A DNA stretch of 64,000 bases, taken from NCBI RefSeq assembly GCF_900156645.1, contig NZ_FTOC01000001.1, forward strand, positions 248,001 to 312,000, in the 5' to 3' direction. Below, one piece after another: positions 26,820 to 35,403 of this stretch. This DNA comes from Salimicrobium flavidum. Its GTDB lineage: Bacteria; Bacillota; Bacilli; Bacillales; Halobacillaceae. Both the position numbers and the translations under genes were made by a program. Each line of letters starts with the position of its first letter. The first letter of the stretch is position 1. The notes under the pieces are model-generated. The model saw only the letters and a program-made list of their open reading frames with translations. It was not told the DNA's origin and did not search any database.

Positions 26820-28433
26820 ATGCTACAAGTACAAAACGTAAGTCTACGTTACGGAGATAGAAAATTGTTTGAGGATGTAAATATTAAATTTACGGAAGGC
26901 CATTGCTACGGTCTGATCGGAGCTAATGGTTCAGGAAAATCTACGTTTTTGAATATTTTAAGCGGAGAGACGGAAGCACAGACCGGCGATGTGGCTCTTG
27001 GAAAAGGACAACGTCTTGCGGTTTTGAAACAGGATCACTTCGCTTATGATGAATACAATGTGCTCGAAACTGTCATTATGGGATATGAACGTCTTTATGA
27101 AGTGATGGCCGAGAAGAACGCTATTTACGCAAAAGGAGAATTCACTGAAGAAGACGGCATGCGTGCAGCAGAACTAGAAGGTGAATTTGCTGAAATGAAC
27201 GGTTGGGAAGCGGAATCGGAAGCAGCGCGATTGTTGACAGGTTTGGGAGTCGATGACGCCCAGCACGATAAAAAAATGAGTGAACTCCCTGCAACTGATA
27301 AGGTGAAAGTTCTACTGGCTCAGGCTCTATTCGGTAATCCTGACGTTCTTCTTCTCGATGAGCCTACCAACCACTTGGACATTCATGCTATTCGCTGGTT
27401 GGAAGAATTCCTGATTCAGTTTGAGAACACAGTAATCGTCGTGTCTCATGACCGTCACTTCCTTAACAATGTTTGTACCCATATAGCTGATTTGGACTTT
27501 CAGAAAATCCAGCTCTATGTAGGTAACTATGATTTCTGGTATGAATCCAGCCAACTTGCAAGAAAAATGGCAGAAGACCAGAATAAGAAGAAAGAAGAGA
27601 AGGTCAGTCAATTGAAGGAATTCGTCGCCAGGTTCAGTGCGAACGCTTCGAAGTCAAAACAGGCGACATCAAGGAAGAAGATGCTTGATAAAATAACGCT
27701 TGATGACATCCAACCTTCTTCCAGGAAATATCCTTATATTGCATTCCAGGCTGAAAGGGAAATCGGAAACGATCTTTTGACAGTAAAGAATCTCTCCAAG
27801 ACTATAGACGGCCAGAAAGTATTGGACAATGTGAGTTTCACGTTGAATAAAGATGATAAAGTTGCACTTGTCGGTTCCCATGAATTATCAAAAACAGCAC
27901 TGCTTGAAATTCTCGCAGGCGAAATGGAACCTGATGAAGGGACTTATAAATGGGGAGTAACTACCTCACAAAGTTATTTCCCGAAAGACAACCAAAAGTA
28001 TTTTGAAGGAAATGAAAAAACGTTAGTGGACTGGTTGCGCCAGTATTCTCCTGAAGATGAGACGGAAACATTCTTGCGGAGCTTTTTAGGGCGTATGTTA
28101 TTTTCCGGTGAGGAAGCATTGAAAAGTCCTAATGTATTATCAGGTGGGGAACGTGTCCGTTGCATGCTATCGAAAATGATGCTCTCTGGAGCGAACGTTC
28201 TCATTCTTGACCAACCGACGAACCACCTTGATCTTGAATCTATCACTTCCTTAAACAAAGGAGTGGCCAGCTTCAAGGGATCCGTCATTTTCGCTTCTCA
28301 TGACCATGAGTTCATTCAGACAGTGGCTAATCGTATAATAGAGATAACGCCTAATGGTATGGTAGATAAAGAAATGAGATACGATGAATACCTTGATGAT
28401 GCAAAAGCACAGGCGGAAGCGCAAAAAATCTAG
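26820..28433 (+). CDS. ykpA: ABC-F family ATPase (YkpA/YbiT-like)
   Basis: 537-residue soluble protein with two ABC ATPase cassettes and no membrane domain, the ABC-F layout of ribosome-associated factors. First cassette: GANGSGKST near residue 35 and LLLDEPTNHLD near 180. Second cassette: the Walker A is unusual, GSHELSKTA near 357, lacking the GxxxxGKS consensus, while LSGGERVR near 441 and LILDQPTNHLD near 462 are kept. ATG 26820 follows GGAGG; an upstream in-frame TTG at 26799 is unlikely. Role on the ribosome is inferred from the family. Confidence 0.88.
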   Translation: MLQVQNVSLRYGDRKLFEDVNIKFTEGHCYGLIGANGSGKSTFLNILSGETEAQTGDVALGKGQRLAVLKQDHFAYDEYNVLETVIMGYERLYEVMAEKNAIYAKGEFTEEDGMRAAELEGEFAEMNGWEAESEAARLLTGLGVDDAQHDKKMSELPATDKVKVLLAQALFGNPDVLLLDEPTNHLDIHAIRWLEEFLIQFENTVIVVSHDRHFLNNVCTHIADLDFQKIQLYVGNYDFWYESSQLARKMAEDQNKKKEEKVSQLKEFVARFSANASKSKQATSRKKMLDKITLDDIQPSSRKYPYIAFQAEREIGNDLLTVKNLSKTIDGQKVLDNVSFTLNKDDKVALVGSHELSKTALLEILAGEMEPDEGTYKWGVTTSQSYFPKDNQKYFEGNEKTLVDWLRQYSPEDETETFLRSFLGRMLFSGEEALKSPNVLSGGERVRCMLSKMMLSGANVLILDQPTNHLDLESITSLNKGVASFKGSVIFASHDHEFIQTVANRIIEITPNGMVDKEMRYDEYLDDAKAQAEAQKI

Positions 28434-28459
28434 CTTTGTAATCTCAGTGAAACACGAAT

Positions 28460-28478
28460 GTTAGAATTGCAATCTAAC
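28460..28478. promoter_or_regulatory. Inverted repeat upstream of the LysM/3D gene
   Basis: GTTAG.ATTGCAAT.CTAAC is nearly perfectly palindromic, with no T-run after it. It lies about 40 bases upstream of a TATGAT -10 (28517-28522), so an operator is more likely than a terminator. The protein that would bind is unknown. Confidence 0.45.
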
Positions 28479-28564
28479 TGTTAGCTCCTTGTTCTAGAAT
28501 TATTCTGTACACCTGTTATGATGGGTATTGTGCAGATGAGATAACTAGCAAGGAGGAATCAGTA

Positions 28565-29335
28565 ATGAAAAAACAGATCGTTACACTAGCAACAACGGCA
28601 GCACTTACAGGTGCATTCGCAACAACGGTAAGTGCGGAAGATTATAACGTAAACAAAGGGGACACGCTTTGGGGTATTTCCAAGCAGTATAATGTTTCCG
28701 TAAGTCAGTTGAAATCAGCAAACGGACTTAATTCAAACATCATTTACCCAGGCCAATCCCTATCCGTGGATGGTCAAGCTTCTGGAAATAACACAGCAGT
28801 TGAATCTGAAACGAATGTTTATACTGTCAAATCCGGAGACACTCTTTATAGAATCGCTTCCGCTCACGGAGCAAGCGTATCTCAGGTGAAAAGCTGGAAC
28901 AATCTTTCCAGTAACTTGATCCATCCAGGAGATCAGCTTGCTGTAGGAAGCGGAGCTGCAACAAATGTTGCTTCCAGCAATGCTTCCAGCAGTGCGAGCC
29001 AAAGCAGCAGTTCCGAGTCTACTCAAAGCAGTAGCCAGGAAGTAGCACAGCAATTCACGGCTGAAGCTACAGCTTATACAGCTTATTGCACTGGGTGCAG
29101 TGGTGTAACTGCAACTGGTCAGGACCTAAGAGCTAACCCTAACCAGAAAGTAATTGCGGTTGACCCTGATGTAATCCCACTCGGTTCCAAGGTATGGGTA
29201 GAAGGATATGGAACAGCTATCGCTGGTGACACTGGTGGTGCCATCAACGGTAACCGTATCGATGTCTTCATGCCTAACAGAGGAGATGCACTTGATTTCG
29301 GACGTCAGTCAGTAACTGTTAAAGTACTGGACTAA
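28565..29335 (+). CDS. yocH: Secreted LysM + 3D-domain cell wall protein (YocH-like)
   Basis: 256-residue exported protein. Signal peptide ending near SAEDY, two LysM repeats (residues about 26-69 and 84-129, each with GDTLW/GDTLYRIA and YPGQ/HPGD), a Ser-rich linker, and a C-terminal 3D domain (EATAYT...GVTATG, AVDPDVIPLGSKVWVEGYG, AGDTGGAI, IDVF) with the three aspartates. The 3D domain is a lytic-transglycosylase-like fold; YocH of B. subtilis is a muropeptide-releasing wall hydrolase. ATG follows AAGGAGG. Confidence 0.9.
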   Translation: MKKQIVTLATTAALTGAFATTVSAEDYNVNKGDTLWGISKQYNVSVSQLKSANGLNSNIIYPGQSLSVDGQASGNNTAVESETNVYTVKSGDTLYRIASAHGASVSQVKSWNNLSSNLIHPGDQLAVGSGAATNVASSNASSSASQSSSSESTQSSSQEVAQQFTAEATAYTAYCTGCSGVTATGQDLRANPNQKVIAVDPDVIPLGSKVWVEGYGTAIAGDTGGAINGNRIDVFMPNRGDALDFGRQSVTVKVLD

Positions 29336-29350
29336 TAATAAATTATTTGA

Positions 29351-29388
29351 GAGTCTATCCAAATTTGGATAGACTCTTATTTTATTTT
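29351..29388 (+). terminator. Terminator of yocH-like gene
   Basis: 26-bp perfect palindrome built on GAGTCTATCC / GGATAGACTC followed by TTATTTTATTTT. Confidence 0.85.
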
Positions 29389-29442
29389 GCGTGAATTATT
29401 GGTAAGCTAGTATTAGATTTACTACGGAAAGGAGTTTTATCA

Positions 29443-30435
29443 ATGAAAGCGATTGTACATGAACACGTAGCAGGTATAGAGGGTCTTACATATAAAAGCG
29501 TGACACCTCCGTCTCCTGGGGACGAAGACGTATTACTTAAAGTGAAAGTCGGCGGGTTGAACAGAAGGGATGTTTCTGTAATAGAGAATAAACACGACCC
29601 AGATTCCGGCCCGTTCATACCCGGATCCGACGCTTCCGGGATCATAGAAGAAACCGGAGAGCAAGTGACAAATGTTACAAAAGGAGAAGAAGTCGTTGTG
29701 TATCCCGGTACCGGTTGGGATGAAAACAGTGATGCTCCTCCAGAAGGGTATCAGATTGTAGGCTTTCCGGAAGATGGTACTTTTGCGGAGTATATCGTCG
29801 TCCCTGCAAAAAATGTGATGAAAAAACCATCTCATCTCACACTTGAAGAATCCGGGGTCCTATCACTGGCAGCTATCACAGCTTTCAGGGTTTTATTCAC
29901 TCGTGCTCAAATCAAAGAATCGGATACAATACTGCTTCCCGGAATCGGAAGTGGGGTATTGACATTCGCACTTAAATTCGCCAAAGCGGCTGGAGCGAGA
30001 GTGATTGTGACATCCCGTTCCGAAGACAAGAAAAAAGAAGCATTGGCACTTGGCGCCGACAGAGCAGTGAACACGTATGATGACTGGAACGAAGTGCTCT
30101 CGGATGAAAAAATTGATGTAGTAGTAGAAAGCATAGGGAGACAGACATTTCAAAAGTCCATCGATGCAGTGCGAAGAGGAGGAACTATTGTAGCGTTCGG
30201 TGCTACTACGGAGGATACGTTCGAGATGGATATTCGAAGCTTTTTTTATGGTCAGTACAATCTACTGGGGTCGACCATGGGGAGTGCAGAAGAATGGAAA
30301 GAGATGCTTCATTTCATTGAAAAATATGACATTCACCCCGTAGTCGATAAGATCTTTGCTGCCGCTGACTGTCAATCTGCATTTTCATATATCAAAGAAT
30401 CAAAGAATCTTGGGAAGGTAGGAATCGAATTCTAA
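29443..30435 (+). CDS. Zinc-type alcohol dehydrogenase/quinone oxidoreductase-like protein
   Basis: 330-residue medium-chain dehydrogenase/reductase. GroES-like N-terminal half (GGLNRRDVSVIENKH, GSDASGIIEETG, GTFAEYIVVP), then a Rossmann half with LPGIGSGVLTFALKFAKAAGARV near residue 164 and the NADPH-type TSRSEDKK. The catalytic-zinc cysteine of classical enzymes is replaced (LNRRD), so it is closer to the zinc-independent YogA/quinone oxidoreductase group. Substrate unknown. ATG follows AAAGGAG. Confidence 0.82.
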   Translation: MKAIVHEHVAGIEGLTYKSVTPPSPGDEDVLLKVKVGGLNRRDVSVIENKHDPDSGPFIPGSDASGIIEETGEQVTNVTKGEEVVVYPGTGWDENSDAPPEGYQIVGFPEDGTFAEYIVVPAKNVMKKPSHLTLEESGVLSLAAITAFRVLFTRAQIKESDTILLPGIGSGVLTFALKFAKAAGARVIVTSRSEDKKKEALALGADRAVNTYDDWNEVLSDEKIDVVVESIGRQTFQKSIDAVRRGGTIVAFGATTEDTFEMDIRSFFYGQYNLLGSTMGSAEEWKEMLHFIEKYDIHPVVDKIFAAADCQSAFSYIKESKNLGKVGIEF

Positions 30436-30444
30436 TCTTTCTTC

Positions 30445-30466
30445 ATACTTAGTAGTAACTCCGAAA
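30445..30466 (+). repeat. Ter-like 22-bp dispersed motif, copy 2
   Basis: ATACTTAGTAG followed by TAACTCCGAAA, the exact consensus. It lies 93 bases upstream of the PadR/RTP-like gene and 2.4 kb from dif. Confidence 0.7.
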
Positions 30467-30484
30467 TATAAATTTAAATAAAAC

Positions 30485-30512
30485 AATAAATGAACAAATG
30501 TTCTTATTTATT
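30485..30512. promoter_or_regulatory. Palindrome in the promoter of the PadR-like gene
   Basis: AATAAATGAACA .. ATGTTCTTATTTATT is an imperfect dyad with core GAAC-AAAT-GTTC. It ends at the probable -35 region of a promoter whose -10 is TAAAAT (30534-30539). The core resembles half of a LexA box, but the symmetry extends beyond it, which fits an autoregulatory operator. Confidence 0.5.
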
Positions 30513-30559
30513 TAATTCCCCTCGTCTCTAAGGTAAAATAAAGGGAGGAGGGGAGTTTT

Positions 30560-30940
30560 ATGAGTCATAAAAATAATCCGAAAAAGTTCGCTCTTAATAT
30601 GAGTGCTGCTCAATTCACGAAATTTTATATTATGCATTTACTTCAAGTAAGTCAACCGATGATCAGTGAACATTTCAAAAAAGAATTCAAAAAATTAACG
30701 AAGAATTGGATACCTGCACCTTCTACATTACTTGATACACTGCATGAGATGACTGAAGAAGGACTATTAGCCAGGAAAGAAGACTATAAGTCTCACGATA
30801 AAAAACGTCAAAAAGTATACTGGTATTATCTGACCGATGACGGCAGAGAAGAATTTGAGGTTCTGAAAAAAAGATATAAGATACTTTTCGAAGAGCAACA
30901 GCAGATTTTGAATAAGATAATGAATGATATCTACAAGTGA
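30560..30940 (+). CDS. PadR-like winged-helix DNA-binding protein, RTP-like
   Basis: 126-residue protein: winged helix (residues about 15-85: FTKFYIMHLLQ, helix-turn-helix around MISEHFKKEF and APSTLLDTLHEM, wing KSHDKKRQKVYWYYLT) followed by a C-terminal dimerisation helix. This is the PadR architecture. The replication terminator protein RTP of B. subtilis has the same fold and almost the same length, and the start block here (AAQFTKFYIM) resembles RTP's. The gene lies 2 kb from dif, next to a copy of the dispersed motif. Either a transcriptional repressor (the luciferase-family gene follows at 19 bases) or a terminator protein. Confidence 0.75.
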   Translation: MSHKNNPKKFALNMSAAQFTKFYIMHLLQVSQPMISEHFKKEFKKLTKNWIPAPSTLLDTLHEMTEEGLLARKEDYKSHDKKRQKVYWYYLTDDGREEFEVLKKRYKILFEEQQQILNKIMNDIYK

Positions 30941-30959
30941 CATCGGGAGTTGAACTGAT

Positions 30960-31961
30960 ATGAAACTGAGTGTGCTCGATCAATCGCCCGTATCGATAGG
31001 TGAATCAGCCGAAGAGGCATTGAATCATTCCATAGAACTGGCTCAATTAACCGAATCATTGGGATTTACTCGTTATTGGTTCGCAGAACATCATAATACA
31101 AATGGTCTTGCCAGCTCAGCACCTGAAATAGCTGTAAGTACAGTTTTGAATTACACCGAAAAACTGAAAGTCGGATCCGGAGGAGTCTTACTTCCGCAGT
31201 ACAGCCCGTTGAAGGTGGCGGAAACGTTCCGGATGCTGGAAGCTTTTCATCCCGGTAGAGTGGACCTTGGGTTAGGAAGGTCCCCTGGAGGTGGAAATAA
31301 AACGAGAACAGCTTTAACAGATGGCATGAATAAATCCCTGAGTTCTTTTCAAAGACAAGTGAAAGAACTCCAGCAATTCTTACATGACAGCATACCTAAA
31401 GGGCATGACTACTATGGAGTAAAAGCGAAACCTGATACATCTTCTAACCCTGATGTCTGGGTTCTCGGTCTTTCTGAAAGAGGGGCTAAACATGCTGCAT
31501 TGAATGGGACCGGCTTCACTTATGGTTATTTCATTGACCCGAGGGACGCCGGTACAGCTATAGAAGTATACCGAAACAACTTTCAACCGTCGTACTCACT
31601 GGAGCGCCCTGAAGTGAACATGTGTGTGTTTGCTGTCTGTGCTGAGACTGAAGAAGAAGCAGAGTTCCTGGCGAAAAGTCAGGATATGTGGTTACTGCAA
31701 GTAGAAAAAGGGTTGGACACGAGGATTCATCCCCCTGAGGAATTATCATATGAAGATTTAACTGAAGAAGAAAAAGGTAAAATATCTAAAAATAGAGAAC
31801 GATGCATTATCGGAACACCTGACGAGGTAGCAAAGGAACTTCAAAAGCTGGCAGATATCTATTCAGTAGAGGAATTTCTTTTGATTACGAACATTTATGA
31901 TTTCAAAAAGAAAAAAGCTTCATACAAAAATATTAAAATGGCTGTAGATAATCTTGCATAA
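30960..31961 (+). CDS. Luciferase-like monooxygenase family oxidoreductase
   Basis: 333-residue flavin-dependent TIM-barrel protein of the bacterial luciferase family. Visible: MKLSVLDQSPVSIGES, RYWFAEHHNTNGLASSAPE near residue 38, GSGGVLLPQYSPLKVAE near 77, RVDLGLGRSPGG near 100. This is the LLM group found widely in Firmicutes with no defined substrate. It starts 19 bases after the PadR-like gene, so the two are likely co-transcribed; ribosome site GGGAG precedes ATG 30960. Confidence 0.87.
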   Translation: MKLSVLDQSPVSIGESAEEALNHSIELAQLTESLGFTRYWFAEHHNTNGLASSAPEIAVSTVLNYTEKLKVGSGGVLLPQYSPLKVAETFRMLEAFHPGRVDLGLGRSPGGGNKTRTALTDGMNKSLSSFQRQVKELQQFLHDSIPKGHDYYGVKAKPDTSSNPDVWVLGLSERGAKHAALNGTGFTYGYFIDPRDAGTAIEVYRNNFQPSYSLERPEVNMCVFAVCAETEEEAEFLAKSQDMWLLQVEKGLDTRIHPPEELSYEDLTEEEKGKISKNRERCIIGTPDEVAKELQKLADIYSVEEFLLITNIYDFKKKKASYKNIKMAVDNLA

Positions 31962-31982
31962 TTCAGCCTGGAAGGATCATTT

Positions 31983-32828
31983 ATGAACTTAGACTATATT
32001 GGAACGATTCAAAACGGTAAAGTAATGAAAGATTCGAAAGTGGAAGTTAATGGAACGCTTCTGTCTTTGGAAAGCTCTTCAGAAGAATATGTCGAAGGCG
32101 AGCAGATACAGGTGTTCATCTATCTGAATAAACAAGGAGATAAAGTGGCTAGTGATAGCTTGCCACAAGCAACGAGGTATTCTTATGGATGGGCGGAAGT
32201 AGCCAGTATCCTTCCTCATATTGGAGCATTCGTCAACATTGGCGTAAAAGGTAAAGACATCCTCGTCTCAAAAGACGATCTACCCTTATTGAAATCTGTC
32301 TGGCCAAAAGAGGGCGATTCTTTATTCGTTTCTTTGGAAGTGGATAAGAAAGGGAGACTTGAAGCTGAACCTATATCAGAGAATGAAGTAATCAGCGAAT
32401 TGGACAAGGCCCCGGAAGAAATGCTCGGAAAAGAAGTTACAGTACGCGTATACAAAGCTACAAAGGCAGGGTCTGCTGTATTAACAGAAGAAGGGTATCG
32501 AGGATTCATTCATCCGCATGAACGTACAGAAGAGCCCCGTATGGGTCAAAATCTTACGGCACGCGTAATAGCTGTAAAAGAAGACGGAACATTGAATTTA
32601 TCGCTGAGACCTGTAAAGTCAATCAGTCAAAAAGAAGACGCCGAAGTAATCTATGAGTATTTGGAGGATAATGACGGTGTTATGCCTCTGACAGACAAAA
32701 GCAGCCCTGAAGCTATACGAGAGACATTCGGTATCAGCAAAGCAGCTTTTAAACGAGCCATGGGCAAATTGATGAAAGAAGATAAAGTAATCCAGGAAAA
32801 AGAACGTACCGTTATAAAGCATTCTTAA
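31983..32828 (+). CDS. cvfB: S1-domain RNA-binding protein CvfB (YitL)
   Basis: 281-residue protein with three S1-type beta-barrels and a C-terminal winged helix. Features: VFIYLNKQGDKVASDSLP near residue 44, GAFVNIGVKGKDILVSKDDLP near 80, the third S1 RGFIHPHE near 174, and the winged helix ISKAAFKRAMGKLMKEDKV. CvfB homologues affect virulence-factor or stress gene expression by binding RNA. It is the last + strand gene before dif; a terminator follows. Confidence 0.9.
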   Translation: MNLDYIGTIQNGKVMKDSKVEVNGTLLSLESSSEEYVEGEQIQVFIYLNKQGDKVASDSLPQATRYSYGWAEVASILPHIGAFVNIGVKGKDILVSKDDLPLLKSVWPKEGDSLFVSLEVDKKGRLEAEPISENEVISELDKAPEEMLGKEVTVRVYKATKAGSAVLTEEGYRGFIHPHERTEEPRMGQNLTARVIAVKEDGTLNLSLRPVKSISQKEDAEVIYEYLEDNDGVMPLTDKSSPEAIRETFGISKAAFKRAMGKLMKEDKVIQEKERTVIKHS

Positions 32829-32832
32829 CGAG

Positions 32833-32870
32833 AAATCAGCAGTGATTACAATTACTGCTGATTTCTTTCT
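32833..32870 (+). terminator. Terminator of cvfB
   Basis: AAATCAGCAGT / ACTGCTGATTT stem followed by CTTTCT. Confidence 0.75.
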
Positions 32871-32907
32871 ATAAGAATAGGGTGCAATCTAAATATATTT
32901 TATTTTA

Positions 32908-32944
<37 letters not shown>

Positions 32945-33009
32945 GTAAAATACATTTCTCGTCTCATTTACCAAGTTTACTTTTGATAGTGAGACAGATA
33001 AAGAAATTA

Positions 33010-33048
33010 GCAACTCCCTGATACATATGTAACGGGAGTTGCTTTTAT
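33010..33048. terminator. Hairpin terminator at the convergence point
   Basis: GCAACTCCC / GGGAGTTGC with TTTTATTT on the + strand side. It overlaps the stop codon of the glycosyltransferase. It backs up the cvfB terminator and closes the sqd operon from the other side. Confidence 0.7.
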
Positions 33049-34160
33049 TTAGCTATAGCAATGGTTTTTTTGTAAATCTCCAAAATTTGTTCAGATGGCT
33101 TTTCCCAACTGAAATTCTCTGCTTCTTTTCTCGCGTTTTCACTTAATGTTTCTAATAATTCCGGGTCTTCGAGTTTTTCTACTGCATCGATCATACTTTG
33201 TGTATTTTCATTTTCAAAAAGTATGCCCGTTTTCCCATCGACTACCTGTTCTTTCGTAGGTCCACTTTGCGCTGCAATAACCGGTAATCCTGAGGCCATT
33301 GCTTCTAGTATGACGAGCCCCAAAGTTTCCGTAATAGATGGAAAAATCATGGCATCTCCACTTGCAAATGCTTCTGCGAGCTCTTCTCCGTGTAAATTCC
33401 CGGTGAAAATCGTTTTTGTGCCTTCGAATTCTTTTTCTAACTGCTGTCTAATTGGCCCATCACCGATAATAGCAAGAGAAATATCATTTCTTTCTTTCAA
33501 TAATGGTTTGATCTTGTGAATCTCTTTTTCAGGAGCAAGACGTCCGACGAATACAAGTAATTTATCCCCTGTATTGCCATTGGTCAGACGCTGTCTCATC
33601 TCCTGATTCTCATGCTTAGGATGGAAATGCTCGATAGCTACTCCGCGTTTCCATACTTCAAGATTATGGAAACGTTTTTGCTGCAATTCCTTCAAAATGG
33701 ATTGTGATGTACAAATATTCAAATGAGCATAGCTGTGCAATTTTCTAAAGTATGCCCAGCATAATGGCTTGAACAGATGTAAATTATAGTAATCCAAATA
33801 TTTAGGAACGTGAGTATGATAAGAAGCAACGAGTGGTAAGCCCAATTTATTCGCATAGTAGACACCAGAAACGCCTACAAATGCAGGGTTGACGACATGA
33901 ACGATATCAGGATTGTGCTTTTCAAGCAGAGATTTCACCCTTCTTTGAGGAAGGGAGAAATACTTTGATGAGTAAACCGGTAATTTTGTAGGTTTCACCC
34001 CTTCTACTATAGCTCCATCAAATTCTTTGACGCCCAAATCCGGTGCGATGATCACTACCTCATGACCTTGCTTGTGTATATGGGTAATAGCCTCCTTCAG
34101 ACGAGTGACGACCCCGTCTGTAGAAGGCAAAAAAGTTTCCGTTACAATGACTATTTTCAT
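33045..34160 (-). CDS. sqdX: GT4 glycosyltransferase, probable SQDG synthase (SqdX-like)
   Basis: 371-residue GT-B fold enzyme of family GT4. N-terminal TETFLPSTDGVVTRL and the acceptor loop YHTHVPKYL; C-terminal nucleotide-sugar site with VFVGRLAPEKE, IFTGNLHGEEL, FPSITETLGLVILEAMASGLPV (E-x7-E motif). These traits occur in SqdX and related lipid glycosyltransferases. It begins 12 bases behind sqdB, which makes the UDP-sulfoquinovose donor, so transfer of sulfoquinovose to diacylglycerol is the likely reaction. The acceptor is inference; a mannosyl or glucosyl role cannot be excluded from sequence alone. Confidence 0.78.
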   Translation of the reverse strand: MKIVIVTETFLPSTDGVVTRLKEAITHIHKQGHEVVIIAPDLGVKEFDGAIVEGVKPTKLPVYSSKYFSLPQRRVKSLLEKHNPDIVHVVNPAFVGVSGVYYANKLGLPLVASYHTHVPKYLDYYNLHLFKPLCWAYFRKLHSYAHLNICTSQSILKELQQKRFHNLEVWKRGVAIEHFHPKHENQEMRQRLTNGNTGDKLLVFVGRLAPEKEIHKIKPLLKERNDISLAIIGDGPIRQQLEKEFEGTKTIFTGNLHGEELAEAFASGDAMIFPSITETLGLVILEAMASGLPVIAAQSGPTKEQVVDGKTGILFENENTQSMIDAVEKLEDPELLETLSENARKEAENFSWEKPSEQILEIYKKTIAIAK

Positions 34161-34172
34161 GAGATTCCCCTC

Positions 34173-35339
<1,167 letters not shown>

Positions 35340-35403
35340 TCAACATACATACATAGAATAACATTATCTCCATTAAAAGCGCTATTATTTTTACATAAGA
35401 AGT

